Origin: Fructilactobacillus myrtifloralis
Lineage (GTDB): Bacteria; Bacillota; Bacilli; Lactobacillales; Lactobacillaceae
Assembly (NCBI RefSeq): GCF_024029335.1
Contig: NZ_CP097116.1
Span: 1,302,001-1,366,000 of the forward strand
Reading direction: 5' to 3'
Length of the DNA stretch: 64,000 bases
The position numbers were made by a program, and so were the translations under genes. Below the pieces are notes generated by a model that did not search any database, was not told the DNA's origin, and saw only the letters and a program-made list of their open reading frames with translations. Shown here one piece after another: positions 1 through 8,440 of this stretch. Position 1 is the stretch's first letter. Each line of letters begins with the position of its first letter.

Positions 1-158
1 CCGCCCACCTCGTGCCGGCCGGTCGGTTAAGCGTGGTGTTGCAAAAAAAGCAGGGGGCGCCCTCGGCGGAACGATTGATGCAGCAGACCTTTGGTAACGT
101 GCGGGTGCTCAAACGCGACAAGGGTTACTACGTATTAGAAAGTACTAAACAATCATGA
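1..158 (+). CDS. Class I SAM-dependent methyltransferase (RsmC/YbxB-like), C-terminal fragment
   Basis: Only the C-terminal 51 or so codons lie in the window; the gene begins upstream. The readable frame contains a stretch QKKQGAPSAERLMQQTFG followed by a DKGYYVLES ending. This matches the tail of the RsmC-like rRNA guanine-N2 methyltransferase family (YbxB in B. subtilis), where a QKKQGAPSA-type motif precedes a final strand that closes the Rossmann methyltransferase fold. The stop codon overlaps the tadA start in an ATGA arrangement, so the two are translationally coupled. The catalytic part is not visible, so the family call rests on the tail motif and on its usual position beside tadA. 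Confidence 0.75.
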   Translation, partial: AHLVPAGRLSVVLQKKQGAPSAERLMQQTFGNVRVLKRDKGYYVLESTKQS

Positions 159-646
159 AAACAGCGGATGAGAAATACATGGGACGAGCGCTAGCCGAAG
201 CTCGCTTTGCCGCCCAAATTGGTGAGATTCCAATCGGGGCCGTAATTGTGCATGATCACCAGGTGATTGGAACGGGGCATAACCTGCGCGAGCACACCCA
301 ACTAACGACCCAACATGCCGAGCTAATGGCGATTGAGGCGGCGTGTTTAACCCAGCACAGTTGGCGGCTAACGGACTGTACCCTCTATGTGACGATTGAA
401 CCCTGCTTAATGTGTGCGGGCGCCATCCTGAACGCCCGGATTCCCCGGGTGGTGTATGGAGCGGCCAACCCGAAGGCGGGCGCTGGAGAGAGTTTATACC
501 AGGTCCTAACGGATGAACGGCAGAATCACCAGGTGGAGTTACAAACGGGATGTCGGGCTAGCGAAGCGGCCCAGATTATGCAACAATTTTTTCGTTCGAA
601 ACGGAAAAAGCACCGGAAAAAACCGCGGCAACCACTGGACAATTAA
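155..646 (+). CDS. tadA: tRNA-specific adenosine deaminase TadA
   Basis: Deaminates adenosine 34 of tRNA-Arg(ACG) to inosine so that one tRNA can read several CGN codons. The 163-residue protein has the cytidine-deaminase zinc site: H54-A-E56 (zinc ligand and proton shuttle) and PCLMC at 83-87 (C84 and C87 as zinc ligands). Its length is normal for bacterial TadA. The C-terminus is basic, in keeping with tRNA binding. The start overlaps the stop of the upstream methyltransferase by four bases. The SRP RNA gene follows directly, the same order (tadA, SRP RNA, dnaX) as in B. subtilis and lactobacilli. Confidence 0.96.
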   Translation: MKTADEKYMGRALAEARFAAQIGEIPIGAVIVHDHQVIGTGHNLREHTQLTTQHAELMAIEAACLTQHSWRLTDCTLYVTIEPCLMCAGAILNARIPRVVYGAANPKAGAGESLYQVLTDERQNHQVELQTGCRASEAAQIMQQFFRSKRKKHRKKPRQPLDN

Positions 647-649
647 GGA

Positions 650-748
650 CAGCTGCGCTATGATAGTAACTGCCGTAAGGCCTGGAAGCAAAGGTGGACT
701 TACGAACCGTGTCAGGTCCGGAAGGAAGCAGCACTAAGTATTTTTTGC
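650..748 (+). ncRNA. ffs: Signal recognition particle RNA (small, 4.5S-like)
   Basis: The conserved SRP domain IV is plain around 709-735: GTCAGG, then the TCCG tetraloop region, then GGAAGGAAGCAGCAC. This is the Ffh-binding hairpin with its symmetric and asymmetric internal loops. Flanking CTTA and TAAG segments extend the stem. The locus between tadA and dnaX is the classic SRP RNA position in Bacillota. The ends are estimated, not mapped. No Alu domain as in the B. subtilis scRNA is evident, so I call the short type. Confidence 0.88.
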
Positions 749-775
749 CTTGTGCTTCTTGTTGTTAGCAAATAA

Positions 776-808
776 GCTCCTAGTCAAGTTGACTAGGAGA
801 TTTTTTTT
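776..808 (+). terminator. Rho-independent terminator after SRP RNA
   Basis: A 10-bp perfect stem CTCCTAGTCA/TGACTAGGAG with a 3-nt loop is followed by eight T residues. Confidence 0.9.
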
Positions 809-854
809 ACCATTTAAGGGCGCACGAAACGGTGGTTAGTTTGAAGTAGGGAAG

Positions 855-884
855 TTGGTAATCACCACTCGTTCTCGCTATAAT
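855..884 (+). promoter_or_regulatory. Probable dnaX-operon promoter
   Basis: TTGGTA (855-860) and a perfect TATAAT (879-884) are separated by 18 bp. They lie just after the SRP RNA terminator and about 37 bp before the chosen dnaX start. Sigma-A type. Confidence 0.6.
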
Positions 885-920
885 TAGGGTGAAATGACTG
901 ATGAAGAAAGGAAGATGAGC

Positions 921-2666
921 ATGAGCTATCAAGCTTTATATCGGGTGTGGCGCCCCCAACGATTCGATGAAATTGTCGGGCAACCAGTGATTACAAAAAC
1001 GTTGAAAAACGCCTTGCTAACCGACCAGATTAGCCATGCTTATCTATTTAGTGGACCCCGTGGAACCGGGAAGACGTCAACGGCTAAGATTTTAGCGAAG
1101 GCCGTCAACTGTCAACATCTAGAAGATGGCGAGCCTTGTAACGAATGTGAGACCTGTGTGGCCATTAACCAGGGCGCGCTGAACGATGTGATTGAGATTG
1201 ATGCGGCCTCTAATAATGGGGTTGAAGAGATCCGTAACATCCGGGATAAGGCCAAGTATGCACCCACGGAGGCCACCTATAAGGTGTACATCATTGATGA
1301 AGTGCACATGCTGTCGACGGGGGCCTTTAATGCCCTCCTGAAAACCTTAGAGGAACCACCTAGTCACGTAATCTTCATTTTAGCGACGACGGAACCGCAT
1401 AAAATTCCGGCGACCATCTTATCACGGCTACAACGGTTCGACTTTAAACGGATTAACGCCGCAGACATTCGGGCGCAGATGGAAAAGATTTTACAGGAAA
1501 AGCAGGTCAAATATGATGACCGTGCGGTGAAAATGATTGCGCGCAGTGCCGAGGGGGGGATGCGGGATGCCCTGAGTATCCTTGACCAGGCCCTCTCATA
1601 CGATGCAGACGAACTGACGTATGAGAGTGCGCTCCAGGTAACGGGGAGCGTGGCTCGGGACGAATTACAAAGTTACTTTGAAGCGGTCCTAGCCGGTGAA
1701 GTCGGGGCCGGGCTGAAAGTGGTAGCCGAGCTCCTTGCGGCAGGCAAGGATTCCAGTCAGTTTCTGGAGGATTTGATTGATTACTGTCAAAACCTGTTGT
1801 TGTACCAACAAGATCAAGCGCTCGTTTCCGAGGATGAATTAGGTCTGCTCGGCGATCACTTTGCAAAGATTGCCACCACGGTCCCACAACGTCGACTTTA
1901 TCGCTACGTCGAAATTATTAATGAAGTGCAACAACAGTTACGCTTTACCTATCATCCCGAACTGTATTTGGATATTTTAACCGTTCGGTTGGCGGATGAA
2001 ACGGGCGCGGAACAATCACCGGCGACCCCGGCAGCGGATTCAACCGTCGATCTAGCCTACCAGCAGTTAAACCAGCAAGTCACCGAACTGAAGCAACAAC
2101 TCCAGGAGTTACAACAACGCTCAGAGGCACGTCCCGCTCCGGCAACTGCTACGCAGACGCAGTCAGCACCGAAACGCACGGTACCTAATCAGCAGGGCAC
2201 GCCCGAGCTCGACGTCCAAGGGATTTTTGCGGTGCTTGATGCGGCCACGAAACCGGCCCTAGAACAGTATCGCAGTCAGTGGGATGCTTTGTTACAATTG
2301 TTAAGTGTCACCCAACGGGCGGTCTTGCACGTGGCGCGTCCCGTCGCTGCTAGCGAAGATGGGGTCGTAATTGCGTTTGACTACGGATTCTTGTACCAAA
2401 GAGCGGGGAGCGATGACCAGTTACTGGCGGACCTGAACCGGGGACTTGAACAATTACTGGGAAAGACGCCGACGGTTCTGTTTGTGCCAAAGGAATCCTG
2501 GCCGAACCTGCGCCAGGAATACTTGCAACAACACCCCCGTAAGCCGGAACCAGCGGCGACCCCGACTAAACCGGAGCAACAAACGGAAGCGGAGCCGGAA
2601 CCGCGCAACGTGCGCAAGGCTAAGGAACTGTTTGGTGATGAATTAGTTGATGTTAAAGATGATTAA
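921..2666 (+). CDS. dnaX: DNA polymerase III subunit gamma/tau
   Basis: ATPase of the clamp loader; it opens and loads the beta clamp and, through tau, ties the polymerase to the helicase. From the ATG at 921 the protein is 581 residues and begins MSYQALYRVWRPQRF, the usual family start; AAAGGAAG at 907-914 is well spaced for it, although in-frame ATGs exist at 894 and 915. Visible motifs are Walker A GPRGTGKT (45-52), a zinc-binding set C64, C73, C76, C79, Walker B DEVH (126-129), and the SRL arginine finger near 168-170. A Gln/Pro-rich linker precedes the C-terminal tau domain. It heads an operon with ebfC, recR and yaaL. No slippery frameshift site was seen. Confidence 0.96.
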   Translation: MSYQALYRVWRPQRFDEIVGQPVITKTLKNALLTDQISHAYLFSGPRGTGKTSTAKILAKAVNCQHLEDGEPCNECETCVAINQGALNDVIEIDAASNNGVEEIRNIRDKAKYAPTEATYKVYIIDEVHMLSTGAFNALLKTLEEPPSHVIFILATTEPHKIPATILSRLQRFDFKRINAADIRAQMEKILQEKQVKYDDRAVKMIARSAEGGMRDALSILDQALSYDADELTYESALQVTGSVARDELQSYFEAVLAGEVGAGLKVVAELLAAGKDSSQFLEDLIDYCQNLLLYQQDQALVSEDELGLLGDHFAKIATTVPQRRLYRYVEIINEVQQQLRFTYHPELYLDILTVRLADETGAEQSPATPAADSTVDLAYQQLNQQVTELKQQLQELQQRSEARPAPATATQTQSAPKRTVPNQQGTPELDVQGIFAVLDAATKPALEQYRSQWDALLQLLSVTQRAVLHVARPVAASEDGVVIAFDYGFLYQRAGSDDQLLADLNRGLEQLLGKTPTVLFVPKESWPNLRQEYLQQHPRKPEPAATPTKPEQQTEAEPEPRNVRKAKELFGDELVDVKDD

Positions 2667-2685
2667 AAAGTAAGGAGTTAGCAAA

Positions 2686-3006
2686 ATGGCAATGAACGGA
2701 ATGAACATGGGAAAACTGATGCAACAAGCCCAGGAAATGCAACGAAAGATGAGTGCCCAACAAAGTGAGATTGAAAAACAAGACTTTACGGGCACGGCCC
2801 CAGACGGATTAGTAACGGCCACCTTCACGGGAGCGCGGCAAATGAAGGATCTTCAAATTAAGCCAGAAGCAATTGATCCAGATGATCCAGACATGCTATC
2901 AGACTTAGTGATTAGCGCTGTCAACGATGCCCTCGGGCAAATTGATGAAACAACGAAGAGTAAAATGGGTCAGTTTACCCAAGGAATGAACATTCCAGGA
3001 CTTTAA
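2686..3006 (+). CDS. ebfC: YbaB/EbfC family nucleoid-associated protein
   Basis: A small DNA-binding protein of 106 residues with the MGKLMQQAQEMQRKM N-terminal helix and a TGTAPDGLVTATFTG beta core typical of YbaB/EbfC (YaaK in B. subtilis). The family forms tweezer-like dimers on DNA and sits almost always between dnaX and recR, as here. A strong AAGGAG ribosome-binding site precedes the ATG. Its exact role is unresolved in the family; an involvement in recombination or nucleoid structure is usually proposed. Length and context leave little doubt about the family. Confidence 0.93.
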   Translation: MAMNGMNMGKLMQQAQEMQRKMSAQQSEIEKQDFTGTAPDGLVTATFTGARQMKDLQIKPEAIDPDDPDMLSDLVISAVNDALGQIDETTKSKMGQFTQGMNIPGL

Positions 3007-3025
3007 TTGTAAAGAAGGGGTTTAG

Positions 3026-3625
3026 ATGCAATACCCAGAACCAGTTGCAAAGCTGATTGATGGCTACATGCACCTCCCTGGGATTGGGGAGAAAACGGCC
3101 ACTCGGTTAGCGTTTTATACCATTGATATGCCCAAGGATGAGGTGCAACAATTTGCCCAAGCACTGCTGGATACCAAGGACAAACTCACGGTGTGCTCGA
3201 TTTGTGGCAACATTACCGAAACGGATCCCTGTGAAATTTGTAGTGACCCAATGAGAGATCAGTCCCAGGTCTTGGTGGTGGAACAACCAAAAGACATCGC
3301 GACGATGGAAAAAATGAAGGATTATCACGGCTTGTACCACGTCCTCCATGGGGTGTTGTCCCCAATGGAGGGGAAGGGTCCCGATGATATCAATATCAGT
3401 TCGCTGATTAAACGGTTACAGCAAAACGAAAAAATTAAAGAGGTCATCATTGCGACGAATGCAACCCCCGAAGGAGACGCAACGGCCATGTACCTCGCCC
3501 GGTTGCTCAAGCCCGCTGGGTTGAAAGTAACGCGCCTCGCGCGGGGCTTATCGGTCGGAAGCGATATTGAATACGCCGATGAAATGACCCTCTTTCGGGC
3601 GGTCGAAGGACGAACAGAAATGTGA
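3026..3625 (+). CDS. recR: Recombination mediator protein RecR
   Basis: Works with RecO and RecF to load RecA on SSB-coated gaps during recombinational repair. The 199-residue protein shows a helix-hairpin-helix LPGIGEKTA (17-25), a four-cysteine zinc finger (C57, C60, C69, C72), and a TOPRIM domain starting near residue 79. The length is normal for RecR. It lies 19 bp after ebfC and 7 bp before yaaL, so the four genes dnaX-ebfC-recR-yaaL look like one transcription unit ending at the terminator near 3883. Confidence 0.96.
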   Translation: MQYPEPVAKLIDGYMHLPGIGEKTATRLAFYTIDMPKDEVQQFAQALLDTKDKLTVCSICGNITETDPCEICSDPMRDQSQVLVVEQPKDIATMEKMKDYHGLYHVLHGVLSPMEGKGPDDINISSLIKRLQQNEKIKEVIIATNATPEGDATAMYLARLLKPAGLKVTRLARGLSVGSDIEYADEMTLFRAVEGRTEM

Positions 3626-3632
3626 GGTTAGG

Positions 3633-3878
3633 ATGTTTAATTTTTGGCGGCAGAAAAACTTTGAAAAGCTGTACGATGAAGCATTACTGCAGTCCTTGAA
3701 CCTATTAAAGGAAGACTGGGATCAGGCGCAGCAGACGGAAGCCGCGGTGGCCGACGTTGATTCACAGGTCCAGGCGCAAACCAAACTTGCCAAGCAGAAG
3801 TTTGAGTTTATGTACCGCCAGGCCCGGTTCCGGGACATTAAAAATGATCACATTCAATCGAGTGTGTATGATTCATAA
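3633..3878 (+). CDS. yaaL: DUF2508 family protein (YaaL-like)
   Basis: A small, charged, probably helical protein of 81 residues starting MFNFWRQKNFEKLYDEALL. Its size, helix-rich charged sequence and position directly downstream of recR match the YaaL/DUF2508 family of Bacillota. No function has been established for the family. It is the last gene of the dnaX operon. No catalytic motif, signal peptide or membrane segment is visible. Confidence 0.85.
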   Translation: MFNFWRQKNFEKLYDEALLQSLNLLKEDWDQAQQTEAAVADVDSQVQAQTKLAKQKFEFMYRQARFRDIKNDHIQSSVYDS

Positions 3879-3882
3879 TGAC

Positions 3883-3916
3883 AAGCAGCGTTCGCGATGA
3901 GCGAGCGCTGCTTTTT
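3883..3916 (+). terminator. Terminator of the dnaX-recR-yaaL operon
   Basis: The arms AAGCAGCGTTCGC and GCGAGCGCTGCTT pair with one mismatch and are followed by a short T-run. Confidence 0.85.
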
Positions 3917-3938
3917 GATTGGTAGGCCTGATTAGGGA

Positions 3939-3966
3939 TTGCAACTCATACTATATAGTGTATAAT
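3939..3966 (+). promoter_or_regulatory. Promoter of the ABC exporter, with a palindrome in its spacer
   Basis: TTGCAA (3939-3944) and TATAAT (3961-3966) have a 16-bp spacer. The spacer holds a perfect 10-bp palindrome, ACTATATAGT (3950-3959), placed where a dimeric repressor would block RNA polymerase. Confidence 0.7.
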
Positions 3967-3979
3967 ATCAATCAAACTA

Positions 3980-3998
3980 ACTAATAATAATTATTAGT
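3980..3998 (+). promoter_or_regulatory. Operator-like inverted repeat before the ABC exporter
   Basis: A perfect 8-bp inverted repeat, ACTAATAA/TTATTAGT, has a 3-bp centre. It starts about 14 bp after the -10 box, so it overlaps the expected start of the transcript and ends before the AAAGGAG ribosome-binding site. Such placement is typical of TetR- or MarR-type operators, but no regulator gene is adjacent, so the cognate protein is unknown. Confidence 0.5.
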
Positions 3999-4013
3999 CC
4001 AAAGGAGAACTTA

Positions 4014-5957
4014 ATGGCCTATTTACAGTTACAAGATATTCACAAGTCGTATCAAGTTGACCATCAGGAATTCCACGTTTTAAACGGAATTAACTTGGCC
4101 TTTGAACGCGGCGAGTTTGTCTCCATTCTCGGGGAATCAGGGGGCGGGAAAACCACCCTGATGAACATCATTGCGGGGCTGGACAGTCAGTACACGGGAG
4201 ATGTGTTGTTAAACGGGAAATCGTTGAAACGAGACACCGCGAAGGAACTGGATCAATACCGCCGCAGTACGATTGGGTTTGTCTTTCAAAGCTTTAACCT
4301 AATTAGTCACCTGACGATTCGGGATAACGTGCTGGTGTCGTTGGAAATGACCAACCTATCGCACCACGAACAACTACAGCGGGCCGACCACCTGTTAGAT
4401 CAAGTTGGACTTTCCGATCACAAGAATAAGTACCCGAACCAACTTTCAGGGGGGCAGAAGCAACGGGTTTCGATCGCACGGGCGTTAGCCTCCGATCCAG
4501 ACATCATCATTGCCGATGAACCAACCGGAGCGCTTGATGCCGAGAATACCGATGAAATCTTGCAGTTACTGAATCAGATTGCCAAGGATGGCAAACTGGT
4601 TATCGCAGTGACCCACTCCCAGGTTGTGGCGAACTACGGAACGCGGATTGTGCACCTGGCGAACGGATTAATCGACGACGACCGGGTGTTAAAACCAGCT
4701 TATCCGGTGGAAAACACGCAAAAACCGTTTCGGGATAAAGTGGCTAGTAGCCGGTCGATGGCCACGATGGCCTGGCACCATTTTCGCTACAATTTAAAAC
4801 GCAACCTCTTAATTATGTTTGGGGCCGCCATCGGAATCTTTAGTGTGATTTTAATGCTCGGATTAGGGAACGGAACGAAGGGCTACATTAACCACGAAAT
4901 TTATTCGCAGATTAATCCGAACACCATTCAAGTGGCTAAAAACGTCAATGCAGACAACCCCACGCCTAAGGAGACGCGCTTAACGACTCACGATCAAAAG
5001 CGCTTAGCGAACATTGCCGGGGTAAAACACGTGGCGCCCGGCTACTTTGCCACTGGTGGGGGTCAACTGAAGAGTGGCCAACAAACGGTAACCTTGAGCT
5101 TGCTGCAAACCTTTGATAACACGTTGCGAAAATCGAGCATTAAGGCCGGCCATGCGCCCAAGCAGAATGAAATCCTGATTAGTAAGAAGGAAGCCAAGCA
5201 ACTGAATAAAAACCATCCTAACCAGGTGGTGGGGCAGAAGGTGACCTTGTACTTGAACATTGCCAACGATCAGACGCAGGCACCACAAGTGCTGCAACAA
5301 GAGGTTACCATTAGTGGAGTTGCGGATAGCAACAACCTCCCAGATGCCGTTAGTTATGGCACCCTAAAGGCCATGCACCAAGCCGCCAACGTACCGTTTG
5401 GGCCTAATTATCTGGCCGTTGATATTACGGGGGGAGTCCAAAACGTCCAACCAGTTCAGAATAAGATTAAGGCGCTGGACAATAGCAAGCACAAGCAGGC
5501 CTACCAGATTACGGGAGCCGGGTCGATTGTTTCCATTCTGAATACCTACGTGAACCTCGCTGTGGCCGTCTTGACTTCCATCGCGGCCATCTCGCTCTTG
5601 GTGTCAGCAATCATGATTATCGTGGTGCTGTACATCAGTGTTTCCGAGCGGACGAAGGAAATTGGAATTTTACGGGCGCTTGGTTTTTCCAAGGGGAACA
5701 TTCGGAAGCTATTTATCTTTGAAGCTGTCTTCCTGGGCTTTTTCTCGGCCCTGTTTGCCATCGTGTTAGCCTACCTCGTAGAATGGGGCGTAGACTCATT
5801 ATCGCAAAGCGGAATTCACTACCACATTATGCAAATTTCTGTGGGCAACGCCATCTTTGGCTTAGCGATTTCTGTCATTATTTGTTTACTGGCCGCCTTG
5901 TTACCGGCACGAAAGGCCGCCAAGGTTGATCCAATTGTCAGTTTAAGTGCTGAATAA
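4014..5957 (+). CDS. MacB-type ABC exporter, fused ATPase and permease
   Basis: A 647-residue protein combining an N-terminal ATPase with a C-terminal FtsX-type permease. The ATPase shows Walker A GESGGGKT near 39-46, signature LSGGQKQR, Walker [13 protein letters not shown] and the switch histidine THS. After a linker comes one membrane helix (about 263-283), a long extracellular MacB-like domain, then three helices ending in the typical [16 protein letters not shown] tail. The family exports peptides, antibiotics or envelope lipids by mechanotransmission; the substrate cannot be told here. The gene is transcribed alone from a promoter with two palindromes and ends at a strong terminator, suggesting induced, self-contained control. 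Confidence 0.9.
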   Translation: MAYLQLQDIHKSYQVDHQEFHVLNGINLAFERGEFVSILGESGGGKTTLMNIIAGLDSQYTGDVLLNGKSLKRDTAKELDQYRRSTIGFVFQSFNLISHLTIRDNVLVSLEMTNLSHHEQLQRADHLLDQVGLSDHKNKYPNQLSGGQKQRVSIARALASDPDIIIADEPTGALDAENTDEILQLLNQIAKDGKLVIAVTHSQVVANYGTRIVHLANGLIDDDRVLKPAYPVENTQKPFRDKVASSRSMATMAWHHFRYNLKRNLLIMFGAAIGIFSVILMLGLGNGTKGYINHEIYSQINPNTIQVAKNVNADNPTPKETRLTTHDQKRLANIAGVKHVAPGYFATGGGQLKSGQQTVTLSLLQTFDNTLRKSSIKAGHAPKQNEILISKKEAKQLNKNHPNQVVGQKVTLYLNIANDQTQAPQVLQQEVTISGVADSNNLPDAVSYGTLKAMHQAANVPFGPNYLAVDITGGVQNVQPVQNKIKALDNSKHKQAYQITGAGSIVSILNTYVNLAVAVLTSIAAISLLVSAIMIIVVLYISVSERTKEIGILRALGFSKGNIRKLFIFEAVFLGFFSALFAIVLAYLVEWGVDSLSQSGIHYHIMQISVGNAIFGLAISVIICLLAALLPARKAAKVDPIVSLSAE

Positions 5958-5959
5958 GC

Positions 5960-5987
5960 AAAAAAGACCGCGTTCGCGGTCTTTTTT
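5960..5987 (+). terminator. Terminator after the ABC exporter
   Basis: AAAAAGACCGCG and CGCGGTCTTTTTT form a perfect stem with a two-base loop. Confidence 0.92.
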
Positions 5988-6024
5988 AGTAGGCGGGACG
6001 AGGTGAAAGGTGCTGGTTCGCAAA

Positions 6025-6053
6025 TAGACAAGTGGGTTAATTTACAGTACAAT
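6025..6053 (+). promoter_or_regulatory. Probable tmk-operon promoter
   Basis: TAGACA (6025-6030) and TACAAT (6048-6053) are spaced by 17 bp, about 30 bp before tmk. Confidence 0.5.
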
Positions 6054-6083
6054 CGAGGGAGAAAATAAGGGGAATGGTGTCCG

Positions 6084-6743
6084 ATGAGTGGTCAATTTAT
6101 AACGTTTGAAGGAAACGACGGAGCGGGGAAAACGACGGTGCTCAACCAGGTCGTCACTGCGTTGCAGCCCCAGTTAGGTTCGCAACTAGTGGTCACCCGG
6201 GAACCGGGTGGCGATCCAATCGCCGAACAGTTACGGTCAGTGATTGTCGATGAAGCCAACCAGGACATGGATGCGCGCACGGAAGCACTGTTGTTTGCAG
6301 CGGCGCGCCGCCAGCATCTCGTAAAAACCGTCCTACCAGCACTGCGCCAACACCAAATCGTGCTGTGTGATCGCTACGTAGACAGTTCAATTGCCTACCA
6401 GGGAGCGGGACGGAAGTTAGGAGAAGCAGCCGTGTTTCAGATGAATCAGTTTGCGACCGAGGGCCTGCTCCCGAACCTGACCATCTACTTTGCCGTCCCA
6501 GTCTCCGTCGGGTTACAACGGATCCAGCAGCGCACCGCAGCCGCCACGAATCGACTTGACCAGCAACACCGTGATTTTTACGTGCGGGTCCACGATGCCT
6601 ACGAACGGTTAGCGACGGAACATCCAGATCGCATTGTCCGGGTCGATGCTACCCAACCGGTGGCGACCGTGACGCAACAGGTGGTAACCATTATTGGAAA
6701 ACACCTTCATCAGAACTTGAGCGCAGGAGGGACTGAATCATGA
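6084..6743 (+). CDS. tmk: Thymidylate kinase
   Basis: Phosphorylates dTMP to dTDP with ATP, an essential step in dTTP synthesis. The 219-residue protein has the P-loop EGNDGAGKTT (9-18), the DRY motif (96-98) that binds the phosphates, and a LID region rich in Arg, Thr and Gln around 147-158. The length is typical. It overlaps the darA start by four bases (ATGA), beginning a tight operon tmk-darA-holB-yabA-rsmI like that of B. subtilis. Confidence 0.96.
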   Translation: MSGQFITFEGNDGAGKTTVLNQVVTALQPQLGSQLVVTREPGGDPIAEQLRSVIVDEANQDMDARTEALLFAAARRQHLVKTVLPALRQHQIVLCDRYVDSSIAYQGAGRKLGEAAVFQMNQFATEGLLPNLTIYFAVPVSVGLQRIQQRTAAATNRLDQQHRDFYVRVHDAYERLATEHPDRIVRVDATQPVATVTQQVVTIIGKHLHQNLSAGGTES

Positions 6744-7066
6744 AATTAGTTTTAGCAATTATTCAGGAAAAAGATGCCGCACAGTTACAAGAACAACTCA
6801 ATGACCACAAGATCATTGCCACGCAGCTACCCACCAAGGGGGGCTTTTTAAAGGCTAAAAACGTAACCTACCTGGTTGGAATTGATGACGAACGGGTTCC
6901 CGAACTACTGGACATCATTAAGCACTCCTGCCAGGCTCGCGACCAGTATGTGACCCCACCGATTAACCTCGTGGGGAGCATTAACGACACGGCCTATCCG
7001 GTTGAAGTCCAGGTCGGTGGGGCCACGGTAATGGTACTGCCGATTGAATCATTTTTCCGGTTCTAA
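6740..7066 (+). CDS. darA: Cyclic di-AMP receptor DarA (PstA, YaaQ; PII-like)
   Basis: A PII-like trimeric protein that binds the second messenger c-di-AMP. The 108-residue sequence begins MKLVLAIIQEKDAAQL and contains KGGFLKAKNVTYLVG, corresponding to the family's nucleotide-binding glycine-rich loop, and ends VMVLPIESFFRF like other members. It overlaps tmk by four bases and precedes holB by three, the position of yaaQ in B. subtilis. The downstream partner is unknown in most species. The c-di-AMP synthase gene cdaA and a KimA-type transporter are in the same window. Confidence 0.92.
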   Translation: MKLVLAIIQEKDAAQLQEQLNDHKIIATQLPTKGGFLKAKNVTYLVGIDDERVPELLDIIKHSCQARDQYVTPPINLVGSINDTAYPVEVQVGGATVMVLPIESFFRF

Positions 7067-7069
7067 AGG

Positions 7070-8092
7070 ATGGAAACGAAGACAGCCCCTAGGATTATTG
7101 AAACAGCGCTACAAAAGCAACCAGAGCTAGCTCGGCATTTTGGTGCGGTGGTTCAGGCCGGGGAGTTAAGCCATGCGTATTTATTTTCAGGGGCCACGGG
7201 GCGAGGAAAGCTGGCCGTTAGTCAACTAGTGGCGATGAGTTTATTTTGTGCGCACCCTGACCCCGCGGGATTAGCCTGTGGGCATTGTAATGAATGTGAT
7301 CGGATTGCAAACGGGGAACATCCCGATGTCTTAACCTTAAAACCCGACGGTCAATCAATTAAGATTGACCAAGTGCGGCAGTTAAAACGGGAGTTCTCCA
7401 AGAGTGCGGTCGAGGGCAAGCAGAAGGTCTTTATTATCGACGCGGCCGATACCATGACGGTGGCCGCAGCTAATAGTCTGCTCAAGGTCATCGAAGAACC
7501 CACGGCAACGGTGACCGCCATCCTGCTAACCACAGATTATCATCACATGTTGCCTACGATTCGGTCCCGCACCCAGTTGGTGGAATTTCCGCCCATCCAG
7601 GCAGCCGAACTGATTCGCTATTTACAGGCGCAGCAGGTGAGTGCGACGGACATTACCCTCGCGTTAAAAATCACGAATGATACCGATGAACTGGACCAGT
7701 TGGTAACGGACCACTGGTTAAGTAAAATGAAACAGCAACTAGAAACGTGGTTTACGTGGCTTAAACAGGGCGACGCCCAGGCGTTTCCCTTTATTCAAAC
7801 GAATGTCTTACCCCTTGTAAAGGATCGTTTTAGTCAAAACGTGACAATTACGATGATTTGTCTGCTTTTTCAGGATTTATTTGACGTGAAATTTCGGGCG
7901 CTGCCCGCTCCGAAGTTAGCGTTTGGAGATGTTTATGATTTACTTAAATCCGCGGCGGACCAATTGTCAGATGAGCAAATTGTCAGTATGATTAATGACA
8001 TATTGACAACCGCACAACAACAGCAGGTGAACGTTGGCTTTCAGAGTATTTTAGAGGTCATCACCCTGCAGTGTTTAGCCACCATAAATTAG
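7070..8092 (+). CDS. holB: DNA polymerase III subunit delta'
   Basis: The non-ATPase stator subunit of the clamp loader. The 340-residue protein has a P-loop-like GATGRGKLA (41-49), which departs from the ATPase consensus GxxGxGKT/S, as expected for delta'. A zinc-binding cysteine set is present (C60, C70, C73, C76), and an SRTQLVEF motif corresponds to the arginine finger that stimulates the neighbouring ATPase. The ATG is three bases after darA. Together with dnaX at the start of the window this supplies two clamp-loader subunits; holA is not in the window. Confidence 0.93.
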   Translation: METKTAPRIIETALQKQPELARHFGAVVQAGELSHAYLFSGATGRGKLAVSQLVAMSLFCAHPDPAGLACGHCNECDRIANGEHPDVLTLKPDGQSIKIDQVRQLKREFSKSAVEGKQKVFIIDAADTMTVAAANSLLKVIEEPTATVTAILLTTDYHHMLPTIRSRTQLVEFPPIQAAELIRYLQAQQVSATDITLALKITNDTDELDQLVTDHWLSKMKQQLETWFTWLKQGDAQAFPFIQTNVLPLVKDRFSQNVTITMICLLFQDLFDVKFRALPAPKLAFGDVYDLLKSAADQLSDEQIVSMINDILTTAQQQQVNVGFQSILEVITLQCLATIN

Positions 8093-8114
8093 CAAATGAG
8101 AGGGATGATGGTGT

Positions 8115-8438
8115 TTGGCAAAAAATGTGGACGAGGGCATGGATGATCTGTCTGCCCAGTTCGAACAAATGCTAACCAAAATTACAACGTTACGGACCAA
8201 GGTTGCCGCAATTTTAGAAGAGAATTCGGAGCTGCGAATTGAAAATGAACACCTGCGGGAGTTACTGGGGTCTGCTGAAAAACAACATCACGGCGTCCGG
8301 GAATTGTCCCAGTCCAAAAAGAACCTCGAAAAACTGTACAACGAAGGCTATCACATTTGTAATCAGTACTATGGAAAGCGGCGGGCTGAAAACGAAAGCT
8401 GTATTTTTTGTACTGACATTATTTACGGAGAACGTTAA
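8115..8438 (+). CDS. yabA: Replication initiation control protein YabA
   Basis: Negative regulator of chromosome replication initiation that bridges DnaA and the DnaN clamp. The 107-residue protein has an N-terminal coiled coil (about residues 10-55, with EENSELRIENEHLREL) and a C-terminal zinc site: H80, C82, C96 and C99. This is the YabA architecture. The start is a TTG at 8115: an in-frame stop lies at 8106-8108, no ATG precedes the coiled coil, and a GAGAGGG ribosome-binding site lies upstream. It is cotranscribed with holB and rsmI. Confidence 0.92.
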   Translation: MAKNVDEGMDDLSAQFEQMLTKITTLRTKVAAILEENSELRIENEHLRELLGSAEKQHHGVRELSQSKKNLEKLYNEGYHICNQYYGKRRAENESCIFCTDIIYGER

Positions 8439-8440
8439 TC

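Noticed and set aside
921-2666. Programmed frameshift in dnaX giving a short gamma form
   Set aside because: No A-AAA-AAG slippery heptamer was seen in the body of the gene; the only A-rich run is at the stop codon.
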